Shown here piece after piece: positions 1-9,224 of a stretch of 36,341 bases of DNA. Numbering within the stretch: the first letter of the stretch is position 1; each line of letters starts with the position of its first letter. Origin of the DNA: Chryseobacterium gleum (GTDB taxonomy: Bacteria; Bacteroidota; Bacteroidia; Flavobacteriales_D; Crocinitomicaceae); the NCBI GenBank assembly GCA_945897565.1, contig CAMDFN010000024.1, forward strand, positions 1 to 36,341. Reading direction: 5' to 3'. A model generated the notes under the pieces. It was not told the DNA's origin and ran no database searches. It saw only the letters and a program-made list of their open reading frames with translations. Both the position numbers and the translations under genes were made by a program.

Positions 1-2360
1 CACAAGCCCAAACTACCGTAGAGCTCAGAGATGCCTATACTTTTGAGTCTATTAATGGACTTACCTTTAAAACACAAGCCAAGCTCAGTCAGCAAACAAA
101 TGCTGTTTATAAGATTGAGTCGGCGCAATTCCCGCTTGACATTGAGATCAGTCATCCGGATTATGAGCCGTATCTTTTAACTATTCCAAATACAGGAAAC
201 GCAATAGCAATTGTGGTTTATTTGGTGCCAAATGCTCAGACGGAAAACGAAACAGTTGTATCTGCCAATCGAAGCACAGAGAAACGAAAAGACGTCGCTC
301 AAAAGATTCAAGTTGTTAGAGCAGCAGAAATTCAGTTTCAACAACAGACATCTATGGCCGATGTCTTAGCCAACTCAGGGTCTGTTTTTGTTCAAAAAAG
401 CCAGTTAGGTGGTGGCAGCCCGATCATCCGTGGTTTTGAGACCAATAAAGTGTTGCTTGTTGTGGATGGTATCCGAATGAATAACGCCATCTACCGAGGC
501 GGGCATCTTCAGAATGTGCTCACCCTAGATCAAGCAAACATGGATAGAGTAGAGCTCGTCTTTGGCCCGGGATCAGTCATCTACGGTTCTGATGCAATTG
601 GTGGTGTAATGAGTTTTCAGACCAAAAAACCAATTTTCAGTTCATCTGATCAATTATTGGTGCGCAGCAGTGCATACATGCGTGGTTTTTCCGCAAGTGC
701 TGGTTATGCAGCCAATGCGCAAGTCAATGTTGGTAACCAACGTTTTGCTTCACTCACTTCCATTTCTTATGCGTCATACGGAGACCTTCGTCAGGGTGCA
801 AAACGCAGTGAGGCCATTGGTAATTTAGGCTACCGCCCTTGGTATGTTGCACAATTCAATGGTGCGGATAGCATGGTTGTAAACGCAGATAGCAGCTTGC
901 AAGTAGGTTCAGGCTACACACAATACGATGTTTTGCAAAAGTTCAGTTTTGTACAAAAACCAGGTGTTATCCATCACTTGAATTTACAATTGTCTAATTC
1001 AGGCAACATAGACCGTTATGACCGCCTCACGCTTATGTCGGGTTCGAAGCCAAAATTTGCAGAATGGTATTACGGGCCACAATACCGTTTGTTGGCAGCT
1101 TATACTTTAGAACTTAACAATGCGACCAAGTTTTATGACAACGCAAGAATCATCTTAGCTTATCAAGGAATTGAGGAAAGCCGCATCGATAGAAGATTTC
1201 AAAAAGCCAGCCGCAATCACCGCAGAGAACAGCTCGACATTTTCAACCTCAACGCTGACTTCATGAAAAAAATGGGCGCGCACGAGTTGCGTTATGGTGC
1301 AGAGGCTTACTTGAATCAAGTAAATTCGACTGCTTTTGCAGAAGACATCCATACAGGTGCGCAAACAGCAATTGATACGCGTTACCCCGATGGTGGTTCA
1401 TCTATGCAAGGAGCGGCGCTTTATGTATCGCATACCTATGAAGTATCTAAAAAGTTGATTGTCAATGATGGCATCCGGTTTTCGCAAGTTGCTTTGCAAG
1501 CGCAGTTCGAGGACCAAACTTTTTTCCCGTTTCCCTTTTCAAATATTCAACAGAACCATTTGGCCTTGAATGGCAATTTAGGTCTGATATATATGCCTGT
1601 ACCAAAACTACGCTTGACGCTGAATGGTTCTACTGCATTTAGAGCGCCAAACGTAGATGACCTCACCAAAGTATTTGAATCCGTACCAGGTTCAGTAATT
1701 GTGCCCAATCCAAATTTAAAAGCGGAATATGCTTACAATACGGAACTTGGTTTGCAATACCAATTCATGAAGAAAAGTACGTTTGGCGTGAATTTATACC
1801 AAACCTACCTGACAAATGCACTTACTGTTCAGAACGGCACTTTTAATGGTGCTGACAGCGTACTTTACGACGGCCAAATGAGTCAGGTGCTTACCACAAC
1901 CAATGCCGGCAATGCATATGTGAGGGGTTTTGAAGCTTTCTTACAAGCACAACTCACACCAAGTCTTCAACTTTCAGGAAGCTATAATTATACGCTTGGT
2001 CGTATCATTACAGATACCCTACCTTATCCATTAGATCACATCGCTCCGGCGTTTGGTAAAGTAAGTTTGCGCTACACCATGTTGCACAACAAACTCAAAC
2101 TCGAAGGCTTTGCGATGTATTCAGGCTGGAAACACTCGGAAGATTATAACCTTGTTGGCGAAGACAACTTTGCCTATGCTACCCCTGACGGTATGCCAAG
2201 TTGGTACACTTTGAACTTGAGAGCAAATTACAATATCAACAATCAGTTGAGTGTGCAGGTGGCTTGTGAAAACATCACCGATCAAAACTACCGCATGTTT
2301 GCTTCAAACATCTCTGCACCAGGACGCAATTTCATCCTGACACTACGAGGTAATTTTTAG
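1..2360 (+). CDS. TonB-dependent outer-membrane receptor (5' end outside window)
   Basis: The reading frame is open from the first bases of the window, so this is the 3' part of a longer gene; the GTG at 213 is internal and not the start. The first ~70 visible residues look like the end of a carboxypeptidase-regulatory-like beta-sandwich, the usual N-terminal domain of Bacteroidota receptors. A plug domain follows (DVLANSGSVFVQKSQLGGG, then IIRGFE, LLVVDGIRMNNAIYRGG and GPGSVIYGSDAIGG). The remainder is a 22-strand-type barrel with alternating aromatic residues and a terminal Phe (TLRGNF), as expected for BAM-inserted proteins. The RGFE/DGIRMNN plug signature is common in haem- and siderophore-type receptors, but the ligand cannot be read from sequence. 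A hairpin terminator follows directly. Confidence 0.95.
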   Translation, partial: QAQTTVELRDAYTFESINGLTFKTQAKLSQQTNAVYKIESAQFPLDIEISHPDYEPYLLTIPNTGNAIAIVVYLVPNAQTENETVVSANRSTEKRKDVAQKIQVVRAAEIQFQQQTSMADVLANSGSVFVQKSQLGGGSPIIRGFETNKVLLVVDGIRMNNAIYRGGHLQNVLTLDQANMDRVELVFGPGSVIYGSDAIGGVMSFQTKKPIFSSSDQLLVRSSAYMRGFSASAGYAANAQVNVGNQRFASLTSISYASYGDLRQGAKRSEAIGNLGYRPWYVAQFNGADSMVVNADSSLQVGSGYTQYDVLQKFSFVQKPGVIHHLNLQLSNSGNIDRYDRLTLMSGSKPKFAEWYYGPQYRLLAAYTLELNNATKFYDNARIILAYQGIEESRIDRRFQKASRNHRREQLDIFNLNADFMKKMGAHELRYGAEAYLNQVNSTAFAEDIHTGAQTAIDTRYPDGGSSMQGAALYVSHTYEVSKKLIVNDGIRFSQVALQAQFEDQTFFPFPFSNIQQNHLALNGNLGLIYMPVPKLRLTLNGSTAFRAPNVDDLTKVFESVPGSVIVPNPNLKAEYAYNTELGLQYQFMKKSTFGVNLYQTYLTNALTVQNGTFNGADSVLYDGQMSQVLTTTNAGNAYVRGFEAFLQAQLTPSLQLSGSYNYTLGRIITDTLPYPLDHIAPAFGKVSLRYTMLHNKLKLEGFAMYSGWKHSEDYNLVGEDNFAYATPDGMPSWYTLNLRANYNINNQLSVQVACENITDQNYRMFASNISAPGRNFILTLRGNF

Positions 2361-2379
2361 GATTTTTTATTTTTGAATG

Positions 2380-2407
2380 AAAAGGCGGGGTTTTCTCCGC
2401 CTTTTTT
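2380..2407 (+). terminator. Rho-independent terminator, probably bidirectional
   Basis: AAAAGGCGG (2380-2388) pairs with CCGCCTTTT (2397-2405) around an 8-base loop and runs into a T tract. The A tract on the 5' side gives the same structure on the minus strand. It lies between the convergent receptor and lipoprotein genes and can serve both. Confidence 0.85.
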
Positions 2408-3173
2408 ATTGGGAGTCTTTGGTGGCGTACTTCGCTTCACTTTCTAGGTAGAAAAATGTATACTTGATTTTTTCAATTGGCTTTATTTTAGGCACAAAAG
2501 TATTCTTGTCTGCACCCGCTGGGAGTGCTTCAAGTTGCCCTTCCATGACAAAAATATTCTTTTGGAGGCCATAAGTACCCGCACCATATTCAAAATGATA
2601 TGCTTCAGTCAGGTTGGTTCCTAAGCCATCAAAATTCTTGAATTGGAAGATGCGACGCGGGGTATGGTTACTCACAGTATAAAAGTCTTTATAGCTCGCA
2701 TTTCGGATGCGAAAGTCGATCAATATGTCTTTATAGTCAGGTGAACTGATGTTTTCAAAACTGATATTGAGTGGCAATAATGGCGAAGACGGAATGGCAA
2801 GAGGGGGGGAGAGCATGTCTAATTTGCCATCAAAAAAGAAAAAGTAGTTGAAGTTGCCCATAAAGCCGAGCTCTGCTCGTTTGGCAGCATTGGGTGAGGC
2901 CATTGCTTCTTTCATGGCAAAGTCAAGGCGGTTCACTGTAATGATGGCATCTTCTATGCCATCGGCATCTAGCTGCGCACGGTATATTTTCAACTCAAAT
3001 TTTTCATTGGCTTGGATGCCAAGTTTGGCGCGCACCATGCGGTCTGCATAGGTTGCCAGTGCTTGTTTACCTTTTGTGGAAGGCTGGTCTATTGTATTGG
3101 TTTGCGTATCGTTGGCAACTTGCTCTTTGCAAGACCAAAAGAAAAGGGGCAGAAGGAGGAATATATATTTCAC
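2406..3173 (-). CDS. Hypothetical lipoprotein with a Ca-binding-like DxDGxxD segment
   Basis: An exported protein of 255 residues with no recognised family. The reading frame is open to an ATG at 3254, but the GTG at 3173 is the better start. It gives a compact lipoprotein signal (VKYIFLLLPLFFWSC, lipobox Cys followed by KEQ), and a TATATTTG element lies four bases upstream of it, so the longer form would include promoter DNA. The segment LDADGIEDAIITVNR resembles the D-x-D-G-x-x-D loops of FG-GAP/EF-hand-like repeats. The protein probably sits in the outer membrane facing the periplasm or the surface. It stands alone, convergent with the receptor gene. Confidence 0.75.
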   Translation of the reverse strand: MKYIFLLLPLFFWSCKEQVANDTQTNTIDQPSTKGKQALATYADRMVRAKLGIQANEKFELKIYRAQLDADGIEDAIITVNRLDFAMKEAMASPNAAKRAELGFMGNFNYFFFFDGKLDMLSPPLAIPSSPLLPLNISFENISSPDYKDILIDFRIRNASYKDFYTVSNHTPRRIFQFKNFDGLGTNLTEAYHFEYGAGTYGLQKNIFVMEGQLEALPAGADKNTFVPKIKPIEKIKYTFFYLESEAKYATKDSQ

Positions 3174-3177
3174 ATTG

Positions 3178-3185
3178 CAAATATA
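3178..3185 (-). promoter_or_regulatory. -7 promoter element (TATATTTG) of the lipoprotein gene
   Basis: An exact match to the Bacteroidota -7 consensus TAnnTTTG. It lies four bases before the GTG start at 3173, so transcription would begin at or beside the start codon. No clear -33 TTTG was found at 17-23 bases. Confidence 0.5.
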
Positions 3186-3393
3186 AGAATGTCCTTTGAG
3201 AACGTTATAAACAATTAAAGGTGGGTGAGCGGCATGAATTGTGGATAAATACACAAAATCTTCACATTACTTAAAGTACTCATAATAAGAAAGATAAATC
3301 ACATCACTTACTTTGTTCAGTGATTAATAATTAGTGTTTTGAAACCTTGGTACAATTCTTAGCGTATCAAAACCCAAACCAACAACAAACGTC
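3186..3393. other. AT-rich intergenic region with a DnaA box and a small dyad
   Basis: This is the longest non-coding stretch in the window, between two divergent genes. It holds one exact DnaA box (TTATCCACA on the minus strand, 3240-3248) and a 6-bp perfect dyad, ATCACT-N10-AGTGAT (3303-3324), which could be an operator. I see no DnaA-box cluster, no RNA gene and no convincing TAnnTTTG element for the gene at 3394. Confidence 0.4.
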
Positions 3394-3585
3394 ATGACCA
3401 CAAGCATTCAATCTCTCCGCAGCAAATTAATTCGCCAAGCGAAATTGAAATTAGATCAGCACCGTCAAATGGGTTCACAAAGCCCGCTAAATATTTTTGA
3501 AGTCGCTGATTTATTGGATAGCATTCGTTTTTCAGAAGAAAAATTAAGTCAAGAACCGCAGGGTTTTGCACTGATCCTCAATTAA
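3394..3585 (+). CDS. Small hypothetical protein, 63 residues
   Basis: I do not recognise a family. The protein is soluble with no signal peptide or membrane segment. The N-terminal half is basic and helical (SKLIRQAKLKLDQHRQMG) and a second, acidic helix follows (FEVADLLDSIRFSEEKL). The gene is probably real: it has its own upstream intergenic region, is not the shadow of another gene, and ends just before a rho-independent terminator on the same strand. It could be a small DNA- or protein-binding factor, but nothing in the sequence proves that. Confidence 0.55.
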   Translation: MTTSIQSLRSKLIRQAKLKLDQHRQMGSQSPLNIFEVADLLDSIRFSEEKLSQEPQGFALILN

Positions 3586-3604
3586 TAGTTGATTTATAGT
3601 TAGA

Positions 3605-3638
3605 CAAAAAAAGGGCTCGTTTTCGGGTCCTTTTTTTT
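3605..3638 (+). terminator. Rho-independent terminator after the 63-residue gene
   Basis: An A tract, then GGGCTCG, loop TTTT, CGGGTCC and eight Ts. The stem includes two G-U pairs that exist only in the plus-strand RNA, so it is stronger for the plus-strand gene. It also lies at the 3' end of the convergent mnmA. Confidence 0.75.
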
Positions 3639-4812
3639 ATGCGATAACGCCAGAACCGATGAGTTCTTTTTCAAGGTACCAAGCGGCAAATTGGCCGGGT
3701 GTAATTCCTTTTTGTTTTTCCCTAAAGAGGATGTAAAGATCGGCGTTTCTGCGAATGAGTTTGGCTTTTTGTAAAGGTTGGCGATACCGAATGCGCACCA
3801 AACAATCGAGTTCGTTGTGAAGTTCAAATTGGCTGTTGGGTTGTATCCATGATATCTCATTTGAATTCAATTTGAGTGCCCAGCGATTTAGGCCCGGATG
3901 CGCATCTGTCTGGCCACTATAAACCACGTTATCTGAAGTGTCTATTCCGATCACAAAGCTAGGTTCGGGCCTACCTCCAATGTGCAGACCTTTTCTTTGT
4001 CCAATGGTGTAGTAGTGCGCTCCTTGATGTGTGGTCACTTCTTTTCCATCAGATGGTTTGTAAGAAAAAGGCGTGGCTAAAGCTTCAATTTGATCAATTG
4101 ATGGCACGAGCTCATGGTAAGCCTGGTAGCAAGCTAAGTCAGGTGAAACTTCGATAACCGGCCCTTCTTTTGGGGCGAGTTGTTGCTGAAGAAAAGTAGG
4201 GAGCGCTATTTTACCCACAAAGCAAAGTCCTTGAGAATCTTTTTTAGTTGCGGTAATGAGGCCATTGTCAAGAGCAATTTGACGCACTTCTGATTTTTGT
4301 AAATGACCAATAGGGAATAAAGCTTTGGCGAGCTGTGCTTGGCTCAATTGACATAAAAAATAAGATTGGTCTTTACCAGGGTCGGCTCCGGCCAGCAGAC
4401 TAAAACTATGATCTTCATTTTCACGGCGCTGGCAATAATGACCTGTTGCCACATAGTCTGCACCTAAATCGAGTGCAGCATTTAAAAACACATCAAATTT
4501 GATTTCTCGGTTGCAAAGTATATCTGGATTTGGTGTGCGGCCAGCTTGGTATTCTGCAAACATATAGTTGACAATACGCGTTTTGTATTCTTCCGATAAA
4601 TCGATGACTTGAAAGGGTATGCCCAGTTGTTGGGCGATAAGTAAAGCATCGTTGGAATCGTCTATCCAGGGGCATTCGTCTGAGAGCGTGACGCTTTGGT
4701 CATGCCAATTGCGCATAAACATGCCAATGACTTCATATCCTTGCTGCTGGAGTAAAAGTGCCGCTACACTGGAGTCTACTCCGCCAGAAAGACCAACAAC
4801 AACGCGTTTCAT
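3637..4812 (-). CDS. mnmA: tRNA-specific 2-thiouridylase MnmA
   Basis: Cytoplasmic enzyme that transfers sulfur to U34 of the tRNAs for Lys, Glu and Gln, using ATP to adenylate the base. The 391 residues match the family length. Visible features are the PP-loop SGGVDSS (9-15), the active-site Cys100 in [14 protein letters not shown], and the second catalytic Cys197 in [10 protein letters not shown]. The family motif YTIGQRKGL and a C-terminal beta-barrel domain follow. The ATG at 4812 is preceded, at a four-base gap, by TAAATTTG, so the gene may have its own promoter although it follows the T9SS cargo gene by only 19 bases. Confidence 0.97.
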   Translation of the reverse strand: MKRVVVGLSGGVDSSVAALLLQQQGYEVIGMFMRNWHDQSVTLSDECPWIDDSNDALLIAQQLGIPFQVIDLSEEYKTRIVNYMFAEYQAGRTPNPDILCNREIKFDVFLNAALDLGADYVATGHYCQRRENEDHSFSLLAGADPGKDQSYFLCQLSQAQLAKALFPIGHLQKSEVRQIALDNGLITATKKDSQGLCFVGKIALPTFLQQQLAPKEGPVIEVSPDLACYQAYHELVPSIDQIEALATPFSYKPSDGKEVTTHQGAHYYTIGQRKGLHIGGRPEPSFVIGIDTSDNVVYSGQTDAHPGLNRWALKLNSNEISWIQPNSQFELHNELDCLVRIRYRQPLQKAKLIRRNADLYILFREKQKGITPGQFAAWYLEKELIGSGVIA

Positions 4813-4816
4813 AATT

Positions 4817-4824
4817 CAAATTTA
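4817..4824 (-). promoter_or_regulatory. -7 promoter element (TAAATTTG) of mnmA
   Basis: An exact TAnnTTTG match four bases before the mnmA ATG, implying a leaderless or nearly leaderless transcript. It lies in the 19-base gap after the cargo gene. Confidence 0.5.
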
Positions 4825-4831
4825 CGCGTTC

Positions 4832-7642
4832 TTAACGGATCACATGAATAAAGCCATGTCTTTTCTGTTCTCCACTTGTAAATAGATAGAAATAGATGCC
4901 TTCAGCAAGTTCTTCACCTTGTTCATTTTTACCTTCAAAAGCTTTTTGACTAGTCGTGGTTTCAAAAATAACCTGGCCCCAGCGGTTGAGTATTTGCAAG
5001 TTATAAGCGGCACAATTTTCATAGAGCGGATCTATTTTCCATTGGTGGTTGTCTGCAGTGCTGCTTGTCGAGATTACATTTGGAAAAACTAAACTAGGGA
5101 GTGTGACCGATGCAATGATATCGATTGTTCCATTACTTGCATACGAACAACCATTCTGTAAGTTTAATGTAAACGAATAGGGGTAAGTTCCTGCTTGGTC
5201 GAAGATTTGTGTAAGTGGATTTTGAGCAAGGTTTTGGTTATTGATATTCCATTGAAAACTTTGAATATTGGATGGCAGCACATCAAAGAGCGCTTGAAAA
5301 GTAGCTGTTTGCCCACAGGTATCTTCGTGAACAAGTGTAATCTCAGGTACGGCAAGCAATTGATAAGATTGCGAAATGGTATCGCTGCAGCCTGCAGAAC
5401 TCGTTAAAATAAGCGTGCTCGTATAGCTTCCGCTTTGGCCATAGGTATAACTTAAGGGGAGCGTATTCAAGTTTTGACCATCGCCGGGTAAAAACTGGGT
5501 TTGAAGGGTGGTGCCGGGCAGTGGTGTACCGACCCAGCCGCTTTGATCACTTAAATTGACGGTTTGTCCGTCACAAAGTGCAGTGGGTAGAAAATCAGCT
5601 TGCGGATAAGGATTGAAACTCACAATAAATGTATCAGATGCAATACAACCTAGGTTAGTGCTTGCCTGCACGACAAACGTTACTTGGCTGCCATTATTGG
5701 ATTGCAGGTCAAAAGCAAAAGGATTAACTGTGCCAATTGCCTGACTGTTTTGCAGCCACTCAATTTGATCAATAGGATCCTGAGTATCGGGTATCGTGTT
5801 GGCAATGAGGTTGACGAGAGGTCCGCAGACGCTTGTGGGGCCTGTGTAGTTTATTGTAGGATTGACAAAGACTGAACTTGAAATAGAACTTGGAGGGGAA
5901 GCGCAGCCATTGGTATCGATAATGCTGAGTTGGGCATTGAACAAACCTGGATTCGCTAGAACAGTTATAGAATCTTGATTGCTTGTGGTATTGACAGGTG
6001 TCCAAAAATATTGTGCTGCACTAGCATTAGACCAGAAGGTTAAGGAGTCTCCGGCGCAAACTGGTCCGTTGGACAATATTTGGGGTGCGGCAGGGTTTGC
6101 ATTGACAGTGATATCGATGGTGTCAGGAACAATGGCGCAAGTTCCGGGTAGATAACCAGAAATGGTGTAAGTGCCAGCATCTGAGAGTTGTGCTTGTGCA
6201 ATTTGAATTTGAGGTCCGTTAGAATTGAGGTTGTTAGGGCCAGTCCAGTTGTAGGTAGCGCCGATAAGGGTATTGGTTGTGAGTAAGATGGGCTCGCCAA
6301 CGCAAAAACTTTGATCATTGACACTGATTTGGTATTGAGCAGCCGCAAAATCACTAAAATAGCCATAGCGACAACCACTAGATGAACCACCATGTACCAC
6401 ACCTAGGTGGAATTTATAGTTGGGGTTATCGATGCGCGAAGCCAACTGAACCCCAACAAAGCTACTGGCGTCAATTTGGGCAAATTTCCAAGCGTTATTC
6501 GTGCCAGGCACAAAGTTGAACATGGCAGGGTTGATCACACCCGTATTGCCATTAAAGGTGAAGTCGTTTTCACCACCTGCAGGCACCAAAATATTCAAGG
6601 CAAAAAATTCATTTGTGGAACGCACAAATGCAACGGTATTTGAACCTGTACAAACAATAGAAGGTAAAATAGCCCCGCCAACTTCACAGCCAAACCCGGT
6701 GGTATGCAACACGTGAGTCGGCGCACTGGTCTGGATCAAAACAGTCGGATTACTGAGTGTATGCGCATAGGTATCTGTTGCATTGATCGTTGCAACTACA
6801 ACGCCATCTGCTGAAATTTGGGTATTGTTTTGGATAGCAACCACATAGATTTTGTCGGGTCCATTCAAATAGCCCTTCAAAATGATATACTCGTTACCGA
6901 GTACCTGATTGGGGATGAGTTGGTCTCCCATGAGGTCTGCACAGCCGCCATAGGGCGCGCCACTCATCGAGTCATCATGAAGTGTGACCGCAACAGGTAA
7001 ATTGCTACTGATTGTTGAGCCACTCAGGTGTTGGTTGGCAAGAATAGAAATAGCTTCTGCTGAAAAAGTTTCACCTTTTTGAAGAACAATAGAGAAGGGG
7101 ATATTTGCGGCATGACCAACTATAGCTTGCTTAGGGTTGATGGTGATAACGGTGTTGTTTTGTGTGGCAACAATATTGAATCCAGACCGTGCATAAGAGG
7201 CGTTGTTGAGGAAGTTCTGAGCAGGAACTATAAAGGATGTTCCGAGTGAATTCTTTCCTTTTAAGGCAAATATATCTGGGTTGCAATTGCAGGTGGGCGT
7301 TACTTCATAATAAGCCATTATTGGTGCGGTAGCAGCAATTTTAAAGCCGTAGGGCAGCACTGTATTGGCAGGTTTGTTTTCAATTTGATCAATCCAAGTG
7401 GTTAAATTGAGTGTTTGTGCATCGTTGGCCAACAGATTCAGTACTTGTGCAGGGAAGAGGGGGTTGGCAGGTTGGCTCACCGTAATGGTTGCTGCTTGGT
7501 TGAGTGTCGCAAAGCGAAATACAATAGGGCGATCGCCGTGGCTTTGCGCCACCTCAGGAGCCACAAACCAAAATAAGGTATCTAATTGTGCACTTGCATT
7601 GAATTGAACAAAGAAGCCGAATAAAAAAATTAAATATCTCAT
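4832..7642 (-). CDS. T9SS type-B cargo: IgGFc-binding-like, Ig-like and PKD domains with gliding-motility C-terminal domain
   Basis: A large secreted or surface-anchored protein of 936 residues. The signal peptide MRYLIFLFGFFVQFNASAQ starts at the first ATG. Residues ~130-275 resemble IgGFc-binding domains: SFIVPAQNF, repeated NNTVITI/NNTQISADG strands and STISSNLPVAV. An Ig-like domain follows at ~434-520 (LSDAGTYTISGY), then further beta-sandwich units and a PKD-like domain at ~680-765 (GSYTSTLILTSSAGCSD). Residues ~852-936 are the type-B sorting domain (VFPNVISTS, LQILNRWGQVIFET, LAEGIYFYLF, GFIHVIR), which directs export through T9SS. The protein is probably adhesive or structural; the ligand is unknown. 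It follows the FAD oxidoreductase by 25 bases and sits in the same run as porT. Confidence 0.92.
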   Translation of the reverse strand: MRYLIFLFGFFVQFNASAQLDTLFWFVAPEVAQSHGDRPIVFRFATLNQAATITVSQPANPLFPAQVLNLLANDAQTLNLTTWIDQIENKPANTVLPYGFKIAATAPIMAYYEVTPTCNCNPDIFALKGKNSLGTSFIVPAQNFLNNASYARSGFNIVATQNNTVITINPKQAIVGHAANIPFSIVLQKGETFSAEAISILANQHLSGSTISSNLPVAVTLHDDSMSGAPYGGCADLMGDQLIPNQVLGNEYIILKGYLNGPDKIYVVAIQNNTQISADGVVVATINATDTYAHTLSNPTVLIQTSAPTHVLHTTGFGCEVGGAILPSIVCTGSNTVAFVRSTNEFFALNILVPAGGENDFTFNGNTGVINPAMFNFVPGTNNAWKFAQIDASSFVGVQLASRIDNPNYKFHLGVVHGGSSSGCRYGYFSDFAAAQYQISVNDQSFCVGEPILLTTNTLIGATYNWTGPNNLNSNGPQIQIAQAQLSDAGTYTISGYLPGTCAIVPDTIDITVNANPAAPQILSNGPVCAGDSLTFWSNASAAQYFWTPVNTTSNQDSITVLANPGLFNAQLSIIDTNGCASPPSSISSSVFVNPTINYTGPTSVCGPLVNLIANTIPDTQDPIDQIEWLQNSQAIGTVNPFAFDLQSNNGSQVTFVVQASTNLGCIASDTFIVSFNPYPQADFLPTALCDGQTVNLSDQSGWVGTPLPGTTLQTQFLPGDGQNLNTLPLSYTYGQSGSYTSTLILTSSAGCSDTISQSYQLLAVPEITLVHEDTCGQTATFQALFDVLPSNIQSFQWNINNQNLAQNPLTQIFDQAGTYPYSFTLNLQNGCSYASNGTIDIIASVTLPSLVFPNVISTSSTADNHQWKIDPLYENCAAYNLQILNRWGQVIFETTTSQKAFEGKNEQGEELAEGIYFYLFTSGEQKRHGFIHVIR

Positions 7643-7667
7643 GAGATCATGCTTTTGTGCCTTAAAA

Positions 7668-9224
7668 TTAAGGACTTACTTCTGTAGATGCAATCTTTTC
7701 AATGCAATTTAATCCGTCGATGGCCGCTGACACGATACCGCCAGCATAACCTGCACCTTCGGCAATTGGATAAAGATTGGCAATTTTGGTGTGCTGAAAA
7801 CTAAGTGGGTCGCGAGGGATCAAGACAGGAGAGGATGTGCGTGATTCAGGGGCATGCACCACGGCATCGTTGGTGATGAACCCAGGCATTTTTTGATCAA
7901 AATCGAGGAAGGCTTGTCGCAAGCGGTCATAGACAAAAGCAGGAAAAACTTCTTTAAGATTGACACTTACAATGCCCGGTTGGTAAGAAGACCTTGGAAA
8001 GGAGGTGCTTTTGATGCCGTTTACAAAATCTGCTAGGCCTTGAGCCGGTACTTTTTGGGTCATGCCAGCTGCCGTCCAACACTTATTTTCTATCTCTTTT
8101 TGAAACGATAGGCACACAAACGGGTCTTGAGGATTGGAAAAGTCGGTAGGTTCAATACCTACAACAATGCCTGCATTAGCGTAAATGTTATTGCGCTTAG
8201 ACGGAGACCAACCATTGGTAACCACCTCGCCCGCAGCGGTAGCACAAGGCGCAATGATGCCGCCCGGGCACATGCAAAATGAATAAACGCCGCGGTTGTT
8301 TACTTGTGTTACCAAACTGTAAGAGGCCGGGGGCAAGTAGGCATCACTGAGCCTGCCATGGTACTGTAAACCGTCGATATAAGCTTGGGTGTGTTCTACC
8401 CGAACACCTAGGGCAAAAGGTTTGGCTTTGATTTCGATGTTGCGCTGCGCTAAGAGTTCAAAGATGTCTCTTGCAGAATGGCCTGTAGCGAGAATGAGTT
8501 TTGAAACTGGAATGAGTTTGCTATGATTGATTTGAATCTGGACAATTTGTCCGTTGGCTATTTCGATGTCTGTGAGTTTGTGTTCAAAGTGGATTTCACC
8601 ACCTGATTCAATGATTTGCTCGCGGATGGCTTCAATGAGTTGCGGCAGTTTATTGGTGCCAATGTGCGGATGCGCATCGATGAGAATGTCCTCTTTGGCC
8701 CCAAACTGCACAAGCCATTGCAGTACTTTTTGGACATCGCCACGTTTTTTAGAGCGCGTGTAGAGTTTGCCATCCGAATAAGTGCCGGCCCCGCCCTCGC
8801 CAAAACAATAATTGGATTCGGGGTTGAGCTCATGGGATTTAGTGAGTTTGGCGAGGTCGCGCCTGCGCGCGCGGACATCTTTGCCGCGTTCAAATAGGAT
8901 TGGTTGCAGCCCTTGAGTCACCGCTTGCAACGCGGCAAAGAGTCCGGCGGGGCCGGCACCAATTATGTGCACAACCGGAGCATCTGGGGCAAGACGCTCA
9001 AATTTTTGGACAGTAAAACGAGGCGCAAGCGCAGCGCCTGTAGCGACCTCAAAGCTTGCATTGATTTTAACTTGTCTTTGCCGCGCATCTATGCTGCGCT
9101 TGCGCCAACGAAATTCAATATGTGCATGTGTTTCTAGTGAAAGATCTTTACGGATGCGCTGCTCCAAAAAGTTGTGGTCCTGTGCTTCTTCCGGGCTACA
9201 AACAAAATCAACAACCTGACTCAT
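7668..9224 (-). CDS. FAD-dependent oxidoreductase (COG2509-type)
   Basis: A predicted flavoprotein of 518 residues and unknown substrate. A ~75-residue N-terminal domain (THAHIEFRWRKRSIDARQRQ) precedes the dinucleotide fold GAGPAG (89-94) and the ribose-binding acid in FERGKDV (E112). The family signature FGEGGAGTYSDGKLYTRSKK follows, then the second nucleotide stretch LILATGHSARD. CMCPGGIIAP and a C-terminal EGAGYAGGIVSAAIDG complete the flavin site. These motifs match the uncharacterised FAD-dependent dehydrogenases of COG2509. Its ATG overlaps the porT stop codon by four bases (ATGA), so the two are translationally coupled. Confidence 0.85.
   Translation of the reverse strand: MSQVVDFVCSPEEAQDHNFLEQRIRKDLSLETHAHIEFRWRKRSIDARQRQVKINASFEVATGAALAPRFTVQKFERLAPDAPVVHIIGAGPAGLFAALQAVTQGLQPILFERGKDVRARRRDLAKLTKSHELNPESNYCFGEGGAGTYSDGKLYTRSKKRGDVQKVLQWLVQFGAKEDILIDAHPHIGTNKLPQLIEAIREQIIESGGEIHFEHKLTDIEIANGQIVQIQINHSKLIPVSKLILATGHSARDIFELLAQRNIEIKAKPFALGVRVEHTQAYIDGLQYHGRLSDAYLPPASYSLVTQVNNRGVYSFCMCPGGIIAPCATAAGEVVTNGWSPSKRNNIYANAGIVVGIEPTDFSNPQDPFVCLSFQKEIENKCWTAAGMTQKVPAQGLADFVNGIKSTSFPRSSYQPGIVSVNLKEVFPAFVYDRLRQAFLDFDQKMPGFITNDAVVHAPESRTSSPVLIPRDPLSFQHTKIANLYPIAEGAGYAGGIVSAAIDGLNCIEKIASTEVSP

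Noticed and set aside
213-215. GTG as start of the TonB-dependent receptor
   Set aside because: The frame stays open to the window edge with a recognisable N-terminal domain, so the start lies outside.
3240-3248. Replication origin
   Set aside because: Only one exact DnaA box in the gap, and no dnaA, dnaN or box cluster; the other exact copy (20023-20031) is inside pheT.
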